Below are positions 20,443 to 31,080 of a stretch of 64,000 bases of DNA, in pieces; position 1 is the stretch's first letter; each line of letters starts with the position of its first letter. Where the stretch lies: the NCBI RefSeq assembly GCF_027943255.1, contig NC_072893.1:39764001-39828000 (forward strand), written 5' to 3'. The translations under genes and the position numbers were made by a program. A model generated the notes under the pieces. That model made no database searches, was not told the origin of the DNA, and was given only the letters and a program-made list of their open reading frames with translations. The DNA is from Anastrepha obliqua (Eukaryota; Arthropoda; Insecta; Diptera; Tephritidae).

Positions 20443-21275
20443 AACAAATGGGCTGAAAAGTCCCGGCCCTAACAAGAAGATGCCACTAACTTTATTGCAT
20501 TCACATCTCTTAAAAAGACAGCTGTTCAAATTTCATAAAATTCTATTCATGAGTTCGTACGTTATTGTGCTAAGAGTGACGCTCCTTTTGTTATTTTCAA
20601 ATCAATGGATCAAAAATAATTTCGAGTTTTAATTTTACGCTGCTTCTTCATGGGAAAAATACTGCTCAAGCCAAGCAATGAGTTCAAAATGTTATGGAGA
20701 CTCCGCTCCATCAGAAAACAACAATAAAATGATGGTTGGCTGGCTTCAAATGTGGTTGCATAGACCCCGTAGGGAGATGATGCACAACGCAGTGGACGCC
20801 CAACTGAGGCTGTAACTCAAGAAAACATCAAAAAAATCCACAAAATTCGTTTGTCTTTATGTTGCATGAGCATTTGACTTTGAGAAAGCTCTGTTCAAAG
20901 TGGCTGCCGCTTTCCCTCCCTGCCATCGTGTCACCAGTCAATCAAAACAATGGCTGAACTACATCAATTGAACTTGGAATTGTTTACATATCCACTGTAT
21001 TCGTCAGATTTGGCTCCTCACTCCCTACTGGCTGTTCGTAGACCTAAAAAAATGCGCACCGATAAGAAATTTCGCTCGAATAAAGAGATTATAGCTGAAA
21101 CCGAGGCCTATTTTGAGGCAAAAGTCAAATCGTTCTGTAAAAGTGGTATTCAAATATTAGAGTGGCGTTGGAATGATTGCGTTGTTCTTGATGGAAATTG
21201 CGTTGATGAACAAAGTTAATTTTGATTAAAAAAATGTTTTTTTGTTGGGCCCGGGACTCTTTTATTATTAAGCAG
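20443..21275 (+). mobile_element. irritans-type mariner with large internal deletion
   Basis: The terminal repeats are recognisable (aaaagtcccggccctaacaa on the left; right end complement agtcccgggcccaacaa). The N-terminal frame starts MDQK.FRVLILRCFFMGK and reaches QRSGRPTEAVTQENIKKIHK and LHEHLTLRKLCSKWLP. Sequence then jumps to SIKTMAELHQLNLELF, PLYSSDLAPHSLLAVRRPK and FRSNKEIIAETEAYFEAK, ending GNCVDEQS. The segment between CSKW and the second catalytic Asp region is missing, so both central aspartates are lost. Other stops occur near the start. Confidence 0.88.
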
Positions 21276-21550
21276 TTCACTTCTCATCCATTTCTTTCGG
21301 CTGTCATGAACCGTATTTTTCCCCTTTGAGTATCAAGGTAATTAGGTCGTCTTTTTGAATTATTTTATTTAATGTTAGTGTTATTTCATTATTTTTTTTT
21401 TTGTTTTATCTTACTTTTTTCCGATTTGTTCAATTTTTTTCAGTTGACATCTTAATTTTCATATTAATTTGCTGCAAGACAAATATTTACACTGTTTTTG
21501 TAAATTCTTATACTATCGTTCCGTATCTTAAAATATAACTACTAAGTATA

Positions 21551-21838
21551 AATTGACGCGTTCACTTCTGTTAGGTTTTTGGCCGAGCTCCTCCTGGTGT
21601 GAGTCTTGATGTTGTCCACAAATGCAGGGACCTACAGTTTTAAACCGACTACGAATGGTTTTTATGAGGAACTTTTTCATGGAAGAATGGGAGAAGTGCA
21701 CTCGGAGGGTAGCTATTGTTTTCCGAGTGGCGCCCACTATTAGAAAAAACCTTTTCTATTATTTGATATTCATGCACGAAGATTCGAATCTACGCACTTC
21801 CGAGTGGTAGTCACGCACCTTTCGGCTACAGCGACCGC
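21551..21838 (-). mobile_element. tRNA-derived SINE, copy 2
   Basis: Minus strand from 21,838: gcggtcgctgtagccgaaag (A-box region), B-box gattcgaatcttcg, the aaaggttttttctaatag body block, and 3' end gtgaacgcgtcaattta. Same orientation and length as the copies at 9.26 and 27.05 kb; the A box is damaged. Confidence 0.85.
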
Positions 21839-21842
21839 CATG

Positions 21843-21878
21843 TACTGAAAGCGATTCCTTTACTGAAAGCGATTCCTT
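21843..21878 (+). repeat. 18-bp perfect tandem duplication
   Basis: tactgaaagcgattcctt occurs twice in tandem (21,843-21,860 and 21,861-21,878), just outside the head of the SINE. Confidence 0.9.
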
Positions 21879-22330
21879 ATGATATGGCAAGAATTCACCA
21901 GAGCCACTTTTTGAAGGTCATAGATAAGGTGCTTCTCCAATTTGAGCTTCTTGAGGTTTTCGGCCAGATTTACGTGAACGAGTCTGTGAGCCGATATGAT
22001 AAGTGACAATATGAAGACCATTCTAAGGTTTCACTGCCGCTTGATATCAATCTCCAAATCTGAGTATTATCCGATTTTCTCTGTGTACGTTTCATGAATA
22101 TTTTTATTCAGTGGAACGTCAAAGTCTATTACAAACGCGATGAGCTCATTTTTACTTCCTACAAGTATGTCAGGTCTATTATGAGTTCTTGTAGTACTCG
22201 TAAGGATTATTCTGTCATAATAGAAAAGCATGTTGTTGTACTCATGCACTGGTTCTGGAGTATATCTGTAAAAGGGTGCTTCTCACGGTTAAAATCGTAC
22301 ATTTGAGCAAGTCGTAGATGCATAATTTGT
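21870..22330 (-). mobile_element. LINE ORF C-terminal domain relic
   Basis: Minus strand: LRLAQMYDFNREKHPF, FYYDRIILTSTTRTHNRPDILVGSK, ELIAFVIDFDVPLNKNIHETYTEKI, YSDLEIDIKRQ, then LAENLKKLKLEKHLIYDLQKVALVNSCHII. The HNRPDI / IDI.VP...N...TY.EKI.KY.DL..E.K sequence is a conserved terminal block of a common insect non-LTR element. It is probably derived from its restriction-like nuclease region, but the clade assignment is uncertain. Stops are present. Confidence 0.68.
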
Positions 22331-22708
22331 GCAATGTCGTTGTGTCGTTAACGTAAAAAAAGTTTGTTAAGGGGTTAGGAGTAGTCAGAGGCGCGATGAT
22401 TTGATTTGATGATGATTTTCAACAATTTCTTTTGCTAGTCAATTGCTTTATTTTACAAAAGTAAGAATATATCATTAATACATAACGTTTCGACTTGACT
22501 TTATCAAAATTTCAAAAAAAAATTAATAATTGTAAAAGTTATCGCTGTTTATGTGGAACCCGTTTCTCCAGAAGTACCTTGCGTTGATGATCGCAAGTCC
22601 TTTGACGTTCATATAAACTCAATCGAACAAGAGAAATACGTTTTACTAATATATAATCTTGTGCCTGATCGAAGCTTTTTTTTTCAAAATTAACAATATG
22701 GGGGCATA

Positions 22709-23997
22709 TGACAGGTGATTTTTTAGCTATTATCTTGTTAAACAGTTGGTTTAAACAGCTGACGCACGTTTCGTGTTTTGTTTCACTGTCAAACATCTTC
22801 AGGTTGGTCTATAATTGAACTATGAATCGTCTTACAAACGAACAACGCTTGCAAATCATTGAATTTTATTATAAAAATGCGTGTTTTGTTAAGAAAGTTT
22901 ATCGCGCGCTTCTTCCATTTTATGGTCAGCTTAATCGACTCACTCACTGAAGCGGCTCTTCGAGCTATTGTGACTAAATGTAGAACCAAATTTCCATTAT
23001 TGGACATCAAACCACCAACACGCTTACGTAGAGTGCGAACTGAAGAAAATATCGCAGCTGTATCGGCCAGTGTTAATGATGGCCATCAATTACCGATTCG
23101 TCGCCGTTCGCAGCAATTTGACCTCTGTTACTCAACAACGTGGAAAGTTTTGCAAAAAGATTTAGGTGTGAAGCCTTTCAAAATACAGCTGGTGCAAAAA
23201 TTGAACGACCTGCTACAACGCAGAATTTTTAGTGAATGGGCTCTTGGAAAGTTGGCCGAAGATCTACTTTTTCATCGAAATATTGTGTTCAGCGACGAAG
23301 CTCATTTTTGGATCAATGGGTACGTAAAGAAGCAGAATTGTCGATTTTGGAGTGAAGATCAGCCAGAAGAATTGCAAGAGGTACCAATGTATCCAGAAAA
23401 GGTCACAGTTTGGTGCGGTTTATGGGATGGAGGTATCATTGGACCGAACGTCTTCAAAGATGCTGCGCTGTGAATGGTGAGCGCTACCGTAAAATGATAT
23501 CCAACTTTTTTTTGCCCAAAATGCACGAGCTCGACTTGCATGACATGTGGTTTCAGCAAGGCGGTGCCACGTGCCACACAGCATGCGTAACAATAGACTT
23601 GTTGAGAGGCGAGTTCGGTGAACATTTTATTTCACATTCGGGACCTGTCAATTGGCCACCCAGATCGTGCGATATAACGCCTTTAGATTATTTTTGTGAG
23701 GCTATGTTAAAGCTCATGTCTATTCAGACAAGCTTGCTTCAATTAACGCATTGGAAGACAACATTAAAGCATTTATATGTGAGATACCGGCCGAAACATT
23801 GGAAAGCGTATGCCAAAATTGGACTAAGAGGATGGACCATTTGAAGCGCAGTCGCGGTCAACATTTGCATGAAATAATCTTCAAACATTAAATTATATGG
23901 ACTGTAATATCGATTCAAATAAAAATTTAATGCATTTTTCTGAATTGTACGTGTGTTTTCGAAAAACTTTTGTATAGCTTTTAAAAAATAACCCTTT
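22709..23997 (+). mobile_element. DD41D (rosa-like) Tc1/mariner element, degenerate
   Basis: Encodes, with frameshifts, MNRLTNEQRLQIIEFYYKN, VKKVYRALLPFYGQ, RAIVTKCRTKF, RRRSQQFDLCYSTTWKVLQ, IVFSDEAHFWINGYVKKQNC (first Asp), VTVWCGLWDGGIIGP, DMWFQQGGATCHTA and WPPRSCDITPLDYF (third Asp). The second catalytic Asp is replaced by Gly. Counting from that position to the third Asp leaves 41 residues, the spacing of DD41D/rosa elements. The ends look like imperfect TIRs: aggtgattttttagctatta on the left; the right-end complement begins agggttattttttaaaagct. Confidence 0.85.
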
Positions 23998-24049
23998 AGC
24001 TAAAGTGGCCTTCATGAAGATTAAAAAGATACTGACGCGCCGGGGCATA

Positions 24050-24515
24050 CCATGGATGCGAGGCCTGGACATTGAAAACCGTCAGCCTACTCCGACTAGA
24101 ATCTTTCGAAATGTGGGCTATAGAAAATAGAATAAGCTGGAATGACAAAATATCGAATGACGTAGTGCTAAACAGAATGCAAATCTCTAGGAACATGCTT
24201 ACGGACATAAAAAGAAGAAAAGTCGCCTATTTCGGACACATAAGAAGAGGTGACAAGTATGATATTTTAAAACTGCTGATACAAGGAGAAATGGAATGAC
24301 AAAGAGGAATTGGTAGGAAGAAAATGACGTGGCTAGACAACATCAAAGAGTGGGCAGGTCTCAAAAGAATCGGCGAACTAACAACGGCAGCGAGAAACGG
24401 ACAAAAATATAATGACATCATAAATAATTTGACTTGACGAGCCGTACGACTAAGATCAAAATAACGTTTGTATGTAATCGCAAACATCCAGCATGGATAC
24501 GCCGATTAAGAAGAG
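24050..24515 (+). mobile_element. RTE-type LINE ORF2 C-terminus (second lineage)
   Basis: Plus strand: ESFEMWAIENRISWNDKISNDVVLNRM, MLTDIKRRKVAYFGHIRRGDKYDILKLLIQGEME, then across a stop RGIGRKKMTWLDNIKEWAGL and AARNGQKYNDIINNL. The WT.R.SNE.VL.RM / KRRKL.Y.GH..RG..Y.LL..I..GKIEGKR..GRR..SWL.N.. order is typical of a widespread insect RTE lineage. It ends aagaagaggttatttattta. Confidence 0.82.
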
Positions 24516-24960
24516 GTTATTTATTTATGTTAACTTTTATTTTATGTTCTATCGAATTTCATTGAATTTTATTAGACCTTTGTTTTCTTTTTGTTTGCTT
24601 AATTTTTAAATAGTATTTTCTATTTCCTTACTATTTAATTTAATTTCTTTTTTATCTCATATTAATTTATTTTATTTTTTTATTAAAGATTATTTTTTTC
24701 GGTTTATTTTTTTATCTTAATTTTTTCCACTTTATTTTTTTTTTATTGTTATTATTTTCTTAATTTTCATTTTATATTTTCATTAAATTACTATATTTAT
24801 TTTATTTTATTTTTATTTTATTTTTTTTGTTTAATTTTATATATACATTTTTTTTTCTTTTGCCTAATTTGTATACAATATTTTATATCCCGGTCTGATT
24901 TTTTGTATTTTATTTATTTTTCCTTTTATAATCACATTGTTCAGTGCCTTTAAGTGAATT
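24516..24960. repeat. T-rich low-complexity DNA
   Basis: Almost entirely runs of T with scattered A (tttattttat, tttttttctttt). No ORFs of interest. Probably slippage-derived sequence trailing the LINE end. Confidence 0.7.
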
Positions 24961-27043
24961 CGGGTGCTAGAAGAGTTTGCACATCAGCCTTCCTCAGCAG
25001 TGAATACTAACACAAGCGCACAATTTATATGATAATGACTGAGTGTGTTCGTGCCTTTTAACAATTCTGCTAGATCTACCGTTAAACTACAGTGACGACG
25101 GAAACATTGTCCTTATACATGTACAGTTACTTACTATTTATATGTTGATGGGGAACAGTTGCTTGTGCTGTCATTTGGCATATCCACATAAGCTTCAATA
25201 GTGTTTACGAAAAGTCCAGCAGTAGTAACAGCAATAACAATAAGAATTCACTACGGAAAGACCGGTGGTCTTCTTTGCCAGTTTATTGTTGGCTATCAAT
25301 GCCATTATCAGCCGGCAAATGACCAGCGGCGACCGACAACAGTTACAACATGCAGTTGCTCACACACACATATTTACATGCTTATGCACATACGAATATA
25401 CTTGGCGGGGACACAATACATTGTGCTTAGTCTTAAACACTTACATACACCACTAATACAATACCAATTAGGGATTTAATAGAGATTTTCATCAATACTT
25501 TAGTCTGCGCTTTGGCCAAGCGGAAAAGCAAAGTACTGCAACAATGAAACGAAGCTGAGCAATTCTCGCTTTAAAAAAAGCCAGCACATGCTTTGATAGA
25601 GTCAACTATCACCACGTGTCTGTATGTATGTATGTGTGTGTGTGCGAAGTTTGGCCGAGAGAGCAGAAGATAAACTCCACAACAGAGAAGATAAACTCCA
25701 CAACAGCGTGGATTATTCGGGGGTGTGAAATTTCGTTGACTTCTGAAAATATAAGCAAGTAAGCTCTTGACTCTTACATGTCACAAATCGTAAGACAACA
25801 ACAACCCAGAAATGCTTGTCACACTCACCACCTACCACGCCCATTAAATACACGAAACTACTCTATTGACCGTGGCTGATACGATTATTGCATGCCACAC
25901 GAATATTTCTTTTACTATTCGACATTTCTTTTCCGTCTGATTTTCAATGTTCTTTGATTATTTTACATACACTTATTTTTTACTGCATCTCCGTTTATCT
26001 TCCGTTTTCCCTCCGCTTAATTCTCTCCCGCTGCTTTTATTTATTTTAAGTGTATTAACTTCCCCCGGAAAAGAGTATCGTGCCACTTTCTCGCCCCCTT
26101 TCATGCTCCGTTTAAGGTCTAGAAGTCAGCAAAAATGATGATTCGCAAGACCTCTATCCGTCTGGCCGTCAGTCAGTCAAACAGCGTGGCTGTCAGACAT
26201 TGAGCGTGCTGCTGTGACACAAAATACACACTCCGATTTATTTGCTGCAATCGCTACAGAAAGCTACAATAATCCACTCACAATACGGATGGCATTCCCG
26301 GCAACACACTGCTCTCTGCGGATCAACCGCACCAGCCAGCTCCACCCCATTCAATCGCGTCAACAACACACGTGCACTCCCGTAGTTGCACACCATAGGA
26401 TTCCCGTTAATCGACAGCATTAGTAGTACTGAATTTCGCAGAACCACAATAGCGGAGGCAACAAATGCTGTCGATTTGCTCTTCCCAGGGGTTTCTGGCA
26501 TGCATTGTAACTGTAACTTTTGTTGTTATCCCGACCATTGTTTCCGTAGTTTTATTAGTGGTTGGTACATATTTAGTAATTGGCGTTAATATTGTTTGTG
26601 ATGTTTTACGCTTACGTAGATTTTGTTGTACAATTTGTTGTTAAACAAATTTAAATGAATTGTATAAATTAAATTAAATTGAATGAATAGTTACGTCGCA
26701 GTTGTGAGGAAGTATGTGGCTTTCCGCGTGTAAGTATTAAGCAAATCATAGCGTCGAATTTGATGAAATACTTCTGCAGTCAAACGTGGAACTACCAAGT
26801 GCCGAATATGGTAGGCAATAGGTGTAGAATTTATTTACCAATGAAGTAGGTATGGACCGTCTTAAGCCTTTCCGGCACTCCCTTTCCTTACTCTTGGCTT
26901 TCCCACAGGAATAGGCATAATAACATATTTATGCTGAAGCGAGGACAGGATCAAAAAGTTTTTAGTTTAATAGTACGGACACAACTTAACTTAAGCTAAT
27001 TTAGGTTTACTCATTAGATCTTAACTATATTTTTATTTATTTT
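24961..27043. other. no gene recognised; microsatellites
   Basis: Contains a (TATG)/(GT) patch at about 25,618-25,645 and a 21-bp near-tandem repeat agaagataaactccacaaca at 25,664-25,705. A GC-richer open minus-strand frame at 26,501-26,238 has no recognisable domain and no splice or promoter support. Degenerate ttaac-like words appear from about 26,985. Confidence 0.4.
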
Positions 27044-27052
27044 ATTATATTT

Positions 27053-27358
27053 AATTGGCGCGTACACTTCTGTTAGGTGTTTGGCCGAGCTCCTCCTCCT
27101 ATTTGTGGTGTGCGTCTTGATGTTGTTCCATAAATGGAGGGACCTACAGTTTCAAGCCGACTCCGAACGGCAGATATTTTTATGAGGAGCTTTTCCATGG
27201 CAAAAATACACTCGGAGGTTTGCCATTGCCTGCCGAGGGGCGACCGCTATTAGAAAAATGTTTTTATTAATTTTACTTTCACCGAGATTCGAACCAACGA
27301 CCTCTCTGTGAATTCCGAATGGTAATCACGCTCCAACCCATTCGGCTACGGCGGCCGC
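27053..27358 (-). mobile_element. tRNA-derived SINE, copy 3 (best preserved), 7-bp TSD
   Basis: Minus strand: gcggccgccgtagccgaatg (A box, TAGCCGAATGG), then ggtcgttggttcgaatctcg (B box, GGTTCGAATCTC) about 45 bp later. The body block follows (tgccatggaaaagctcctca, aggagctcggccaaacacct) and a 3' end ...tacgcgccaatt followed by A/T. Direct repeats attatat lie at 27,044-27,050 and 27,359-27,365. The box sequences and spacing match a tRNA-derived pol III promoter, so this is a SINE and not a functional tRNA gene. Confidence 0.92.
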
Positions 27359-27405
27359 ATTATATCTTAACTCTGTACTTAATTTAGATAACTCAGCTTA
27401 CTTAA

Positions 27406-28546
27406 TTTTTTTTTTTTTTTTTTTTTTTTTTAGAGTAGGAGGCTTGATTTTAGCCTGAAAGGGCTAGCCTTTCGGGCATGCTCCCACTAACACTATAACA
27501 TTCCTCCTCCTCGGCTGATTTCCACCATAGAACCTAAGCATTTCATCAAAGTAGAGCCGCGTTTATGTCTATTGATACAACCAGGTACCTGCATCCAGTC
27601 GCCTTTCTTGTGAATGTATGGGAATCTTACGCCAGCAATAGAATCCACTCCTCCCACTGTTTGATATGTGGTTCTGAGGGAATTGGAGCACCGAAAAGTT
27701 TGCGATCGCTCAGTATTTACGAATTAATGTCTTGGCTTCTGACTGATGTTATTGCGAGTGATTGACTCAAATGTCAGCGTATGTCGTCGCCGTGTCCAGA
27801 AATAGTTCATGTCCCTGTCGTACTTACAACTGTATCTGCTGCTGCTGAGCTTTGCACTCCCATTCAATGAATTAACGTCGTACCATTATTTTTTCAGTAT
27901 CCACCTAGCACTGGATGAGCACATGTACCGTGTGAGGTTGAGGCGATTAGGTGAGTGTCCTTAAACTCTTTCACAATGAAAAGTCACGTGTTCCGCGCTT
28001 TCGAGTATAGCATTTCTGACAAAATGGACCATCTGCCAACTGAGAACAGTGAAGATATTTCAAAAAGCAGCCATGACCGGTGAGTATTTGTGCAAGTTAA
28101 TAATCGCTTTCTTTCCATCCACTTTCGAGATGTGATATTAGCTTGCATGTTCATCGCACTTTAGCTGAGTCGTCCCATCTTCTTTGCCACTCGTACATTG
28201 ATCGCACTCTCTCGGTGGCTTTTTCTGCTGCCGTTGGTATTGCTCCTTGCTCGCTATAGCCCGCTCTGCCCATACCGCCTCCGCGTAGAGCACGATCGAG
28301 TCCACGACTGTTGCTAATAATCGCCTTCTTTCCGCTGGCGGACTACATTTATCCGGTAGTGAGAGCGCCCATTACATCCGCTGCTTTGTTGATTGACTGC
28401 TGCTAGATGTCGTTTAAAGCTCAATCTCGTGTCGATCATGACTCCCCTAGGTATTTTATTGCCGCCTTTGTCAGTATCTCGTGACCACTAACTGAGAGTT
28501 TCAGAGTCACCTACTACTAACGCAACATCGTCCGCATACCCTATAA
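27406..28546 (-). mobile_element. R1-like LINE, 5'-truncated, with poly(A) tail
   Basis: The minus strand starts just inside the RT palm (GYADDVALVVGDSETLS at 28,542-28,492). It continues IPRGVMIDTRLSFKRHL (RT), an EWQRRWDDSAK block, AEHVTFHCERV (Cys/His end) and a final RGGGML, WEHARKA segment. It ends in a 26-nt A run (plus-strand T's at 27,406-27,431). The frames are broken repeatedly. The 5' truncation point falls exactly at the edge of the (TTAAC)n array; a 6-bp acttaa flanks both ends but is too simple to prove a TSD. Confidence 0.82.
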
Positions 28547-28885
28547 TAACTTAACTTAACTTAACTTAACTTAATATAACTTAACTTAACTTAACTTAAC
28601 TTAACTTAACTTAACTTAACTTAACTTAACTTAACTTAACTTAACTTAACTTAACTTAACTTAACTTAACTTAACTTAACTTAACTTAACTTAACTTAAC
28701 TTAACTTAACTTAACTTAACTTAACTTAACTTAACTTAACTTAACTTAACTTAACTTAACTTAACTTAACTTAACTTAACTTAACTTAACTTAACTTAAC
28801 TTAACTTAACTTAACTTAACTTAACTTAACTTAACTTAACTTAACTTAACTTAACTTAACTTAACTTAACTTAACTTAACTTAAC
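28547..28885 (-). repeat. (AGTTA)n array, inverted relative to the 16.7-kb array
   Basis: About 68 near-perfect units, reading cttaa/ttaac on the plus strand, interrupted once (ttaatataac near 28,571-28,580) and fading into degenerate units to about 28,975. The unit is the exact reverse complement of the one at 16,695-17,062. Confidence 0.97.
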
Positions 28886-30105
28886 CTAAATTATATAGCT
28901 GAATTTAACTTAACTTAGCTTAACGCAATTTTACTTTAACCAACTTATCTTAACTTGACATAACTAACATAACTACCTCAAAACAGTCTTACTCTTGGTT
29001 TATTACAATATAATACTTTAACTCAACATGATTGGTCGAAAGTGATTAAAAGTGGTAGAAGAATATTGTGGATATTGTAATCTTGATCTTATTCATGCCT
29101 CAAAAGCTCCATATTATTTTCTGAAAAAGTACTGTGGCTAACTAATTTATGGTTTTAGCGGTGTTGCTAAAACCTAAGATATTTACGAATCACTCAATGT
29201 CCCGATATTATCTATGTGACACTTTCGATATATTGTGGAGGCTGCCTCCCCACGTCATTTGTCATTTACCGCTGACTAGCTGAATATTCTGAATGTAGTC
29301 AAATCTTTCTTTTTAACGCGTAGGTATTTTTATTTTCAGGGTGGGTGCGAAATGCAAAATAAAAGACGGCAGGACCAGTTTATTAGGTATTTAACAAAAA
29401 TTTTTCAACAACAGCATAGAAGTGGAACAAACGAGCTATGACTATCAGATCATAAAGAACGACTGTGACCATAGCTTCGATGATTATTTCGTAGTGACTA
29501 CCAATCGCTTGGGATGACAAAAGACGTTCTATGTGATGGTGACAGCAAAACACACAGGATATTACGCCTTCTTCAAGCAACTCTCGTTGAGAAAAATTTA
29601 CACACTTCCTGTCTGCAACAGTATTTGTCGAACCGAGGTCTACTCATGCAGTATGATGGAACTCACTCCTTTAAAACTTACCTCTTGTATAGGCTGTGCA
29701 ACTGTGGTTGAATTCCTTAAGTTGCTGAAGAAATGAGGAATGAATGAAGAAATGAGGTTAATTAAGTAATCTGGTTATTTTTGCCAACACTCGCCAAACG
29801 ATGAATATGGATCATTTGAAATATACGGCATCTTACAAGAATACTGGACCTTACGCGTTAAACTATTAGATATATGACCGCCAGGTTTAGCGACTCTTAT
29901 AAAGAATTTCATAACTATTTTTTTTTTTATGGCAACTAGTTATAATATTTGGCAGAAAATCGCCGAACACGCAAAGCACTTATTCTGCCTCTCATAAAGA
30001 AACTAAACAGGCTATACCTGTATTGCTAAAACCGTGACCATATCTTCGGGACGAGTGTACCAAAAAAAATAATAATAATCGAAAGTCGAATGTGCGTAGC
30101 CCGCG
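28886..30105. other. no gene seen
   Basis: Degenerate pentanucleotide flank, then AT-rich unique-looking DNA. Small overlapping ORFs at 29.4-29.7 kb on both strands have no recognisable domain. Confidence 0.4.
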
Positions 30106-30109
30106 AAAT

Positions 30110-31080
30110 TTGAAAATTCCCCTTATTTTTTAAACAGACCTCGAATATGTCGAGTTAGTCGGCCTGTTCGAGGCTTCGCCAGTTTAACCACAGTATCTGC
30201 TACTGGCTCGACTCTCAGATCTCGTTCTCGTGGTTGCGGATATATGATACTATGACACGTTAACAGCATATCTCAAGATTTTTTTTTTTAAACTTTTGTA
30301 TTGGCATAGTGTTGTTTGATTTTGAGCAACCTCATAGTTGATAGTTGTATGCCGTATGTCGGACGGACCTAAATCTTGTTTATAGAGAGCAGCTTGTTGA
30401 AAGTTGATAAGGAGGATTGCCTGCCTAGGAGCCAATGCACTGATCGAAGTTTTACTTCCAATTCCTCTTTTTTCTTTTTCGCGTGTTCAGTTCATTTAAG
30501 CTTTGCAACTAAAATCATTCCTAAGTAGGTATTTAGCAGTGTTTGAGTATGGTACTTTTATTTTATTAATGTATGAGAGAACACAGCGGGTTTTTTTGAG
30601 TGTAAACTTTATGTAAGCAGACTTTGTTTCATTGAGTCTTATATGACACTTAGCTGCCCAATTGTAGATATCGTTAATTGCTTGCTGCAGTTGTGCTGTA
30701 GACTTAATTGCTGTGTTCCCTGAACTGTGTAATCTGCAAATGCTACGGTGGTGCAATTTTCATTGCTGGGATGGTCATACGTGAAGAGCGGATACAGCGG
30801 AGGACCTAGCACGCTGCCTTGTGAGACTCCAGCTTTTATTTCTTTGAGCTCAGAATATTCGCAATTTACTTATAGTTTCACGCGAAAAAATCCATCTGGC
30901 AAATATGATTTCAACATAATTATGTAATACTATTGTCTTGGTAGAATTCTGCTGATTTTTGGGAGCAAGTCATCATGAGCCACCTTATCAAAAGTTTTCG
31001 ATACATCCAAAAATCTGGCCTAGTAAACTTTCTCATACATGAGAAAATAGAAGATTTCAATTACTAATTTCTCTATGATT
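30110..31080 (-). mobile_element. Jockey-clade LINE, RT domain to C-terminus
   Basis: Minus strand in order: FLDVSKTFDKVAHDDLL (RT palm A), FFRVKL...YSELKEIKAGVSQGSVLGPPLYPL (palm B), NCTTVAFADYT (FADD box altered), STAQLQQAINDIYNWAAKCHIRLNETKSAYIKF, VPYSNTAKYLGMIL, KKEELEVKLRSVHWLLGRQS, and a last block RVEPVADTVVKLAKPRTGRLTRHIRGLFKK followed by taa. Order and wording are those of Jockey-clade ORF2, which ends without RNase H. Several frameshifts and stops; 5' end missing. Confidence 0.88.

Noticed and set aside
26238..26501. 87-codon minus-strand ORF with many Cys
   Set aside because: Somewhat GC-richer than its surroundings, but no domain, signal peptide, splice sites or promoter could be identified. 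Kept only as a note.
27053..27358. Functional tRNA gene (A and B boxes present)
   Set aside because: The sequence between and around the boxes does not fold into a full cloverleaf that I can see, it is fused to a ~230-bp body repeated elsewhere, and it has a target-site duplication. It is a SINE.
27406..28552. 6-bp TSD (acttaa) for the R1-like LINE
   Set aside because: The target is itself TTAAC-type simple sequence, so a 6-bp match is expected by chance.
16675..28975. CRISPR arrays
   Set aside because: The tandem arrays have no spacers and the genome is eukaryotic.
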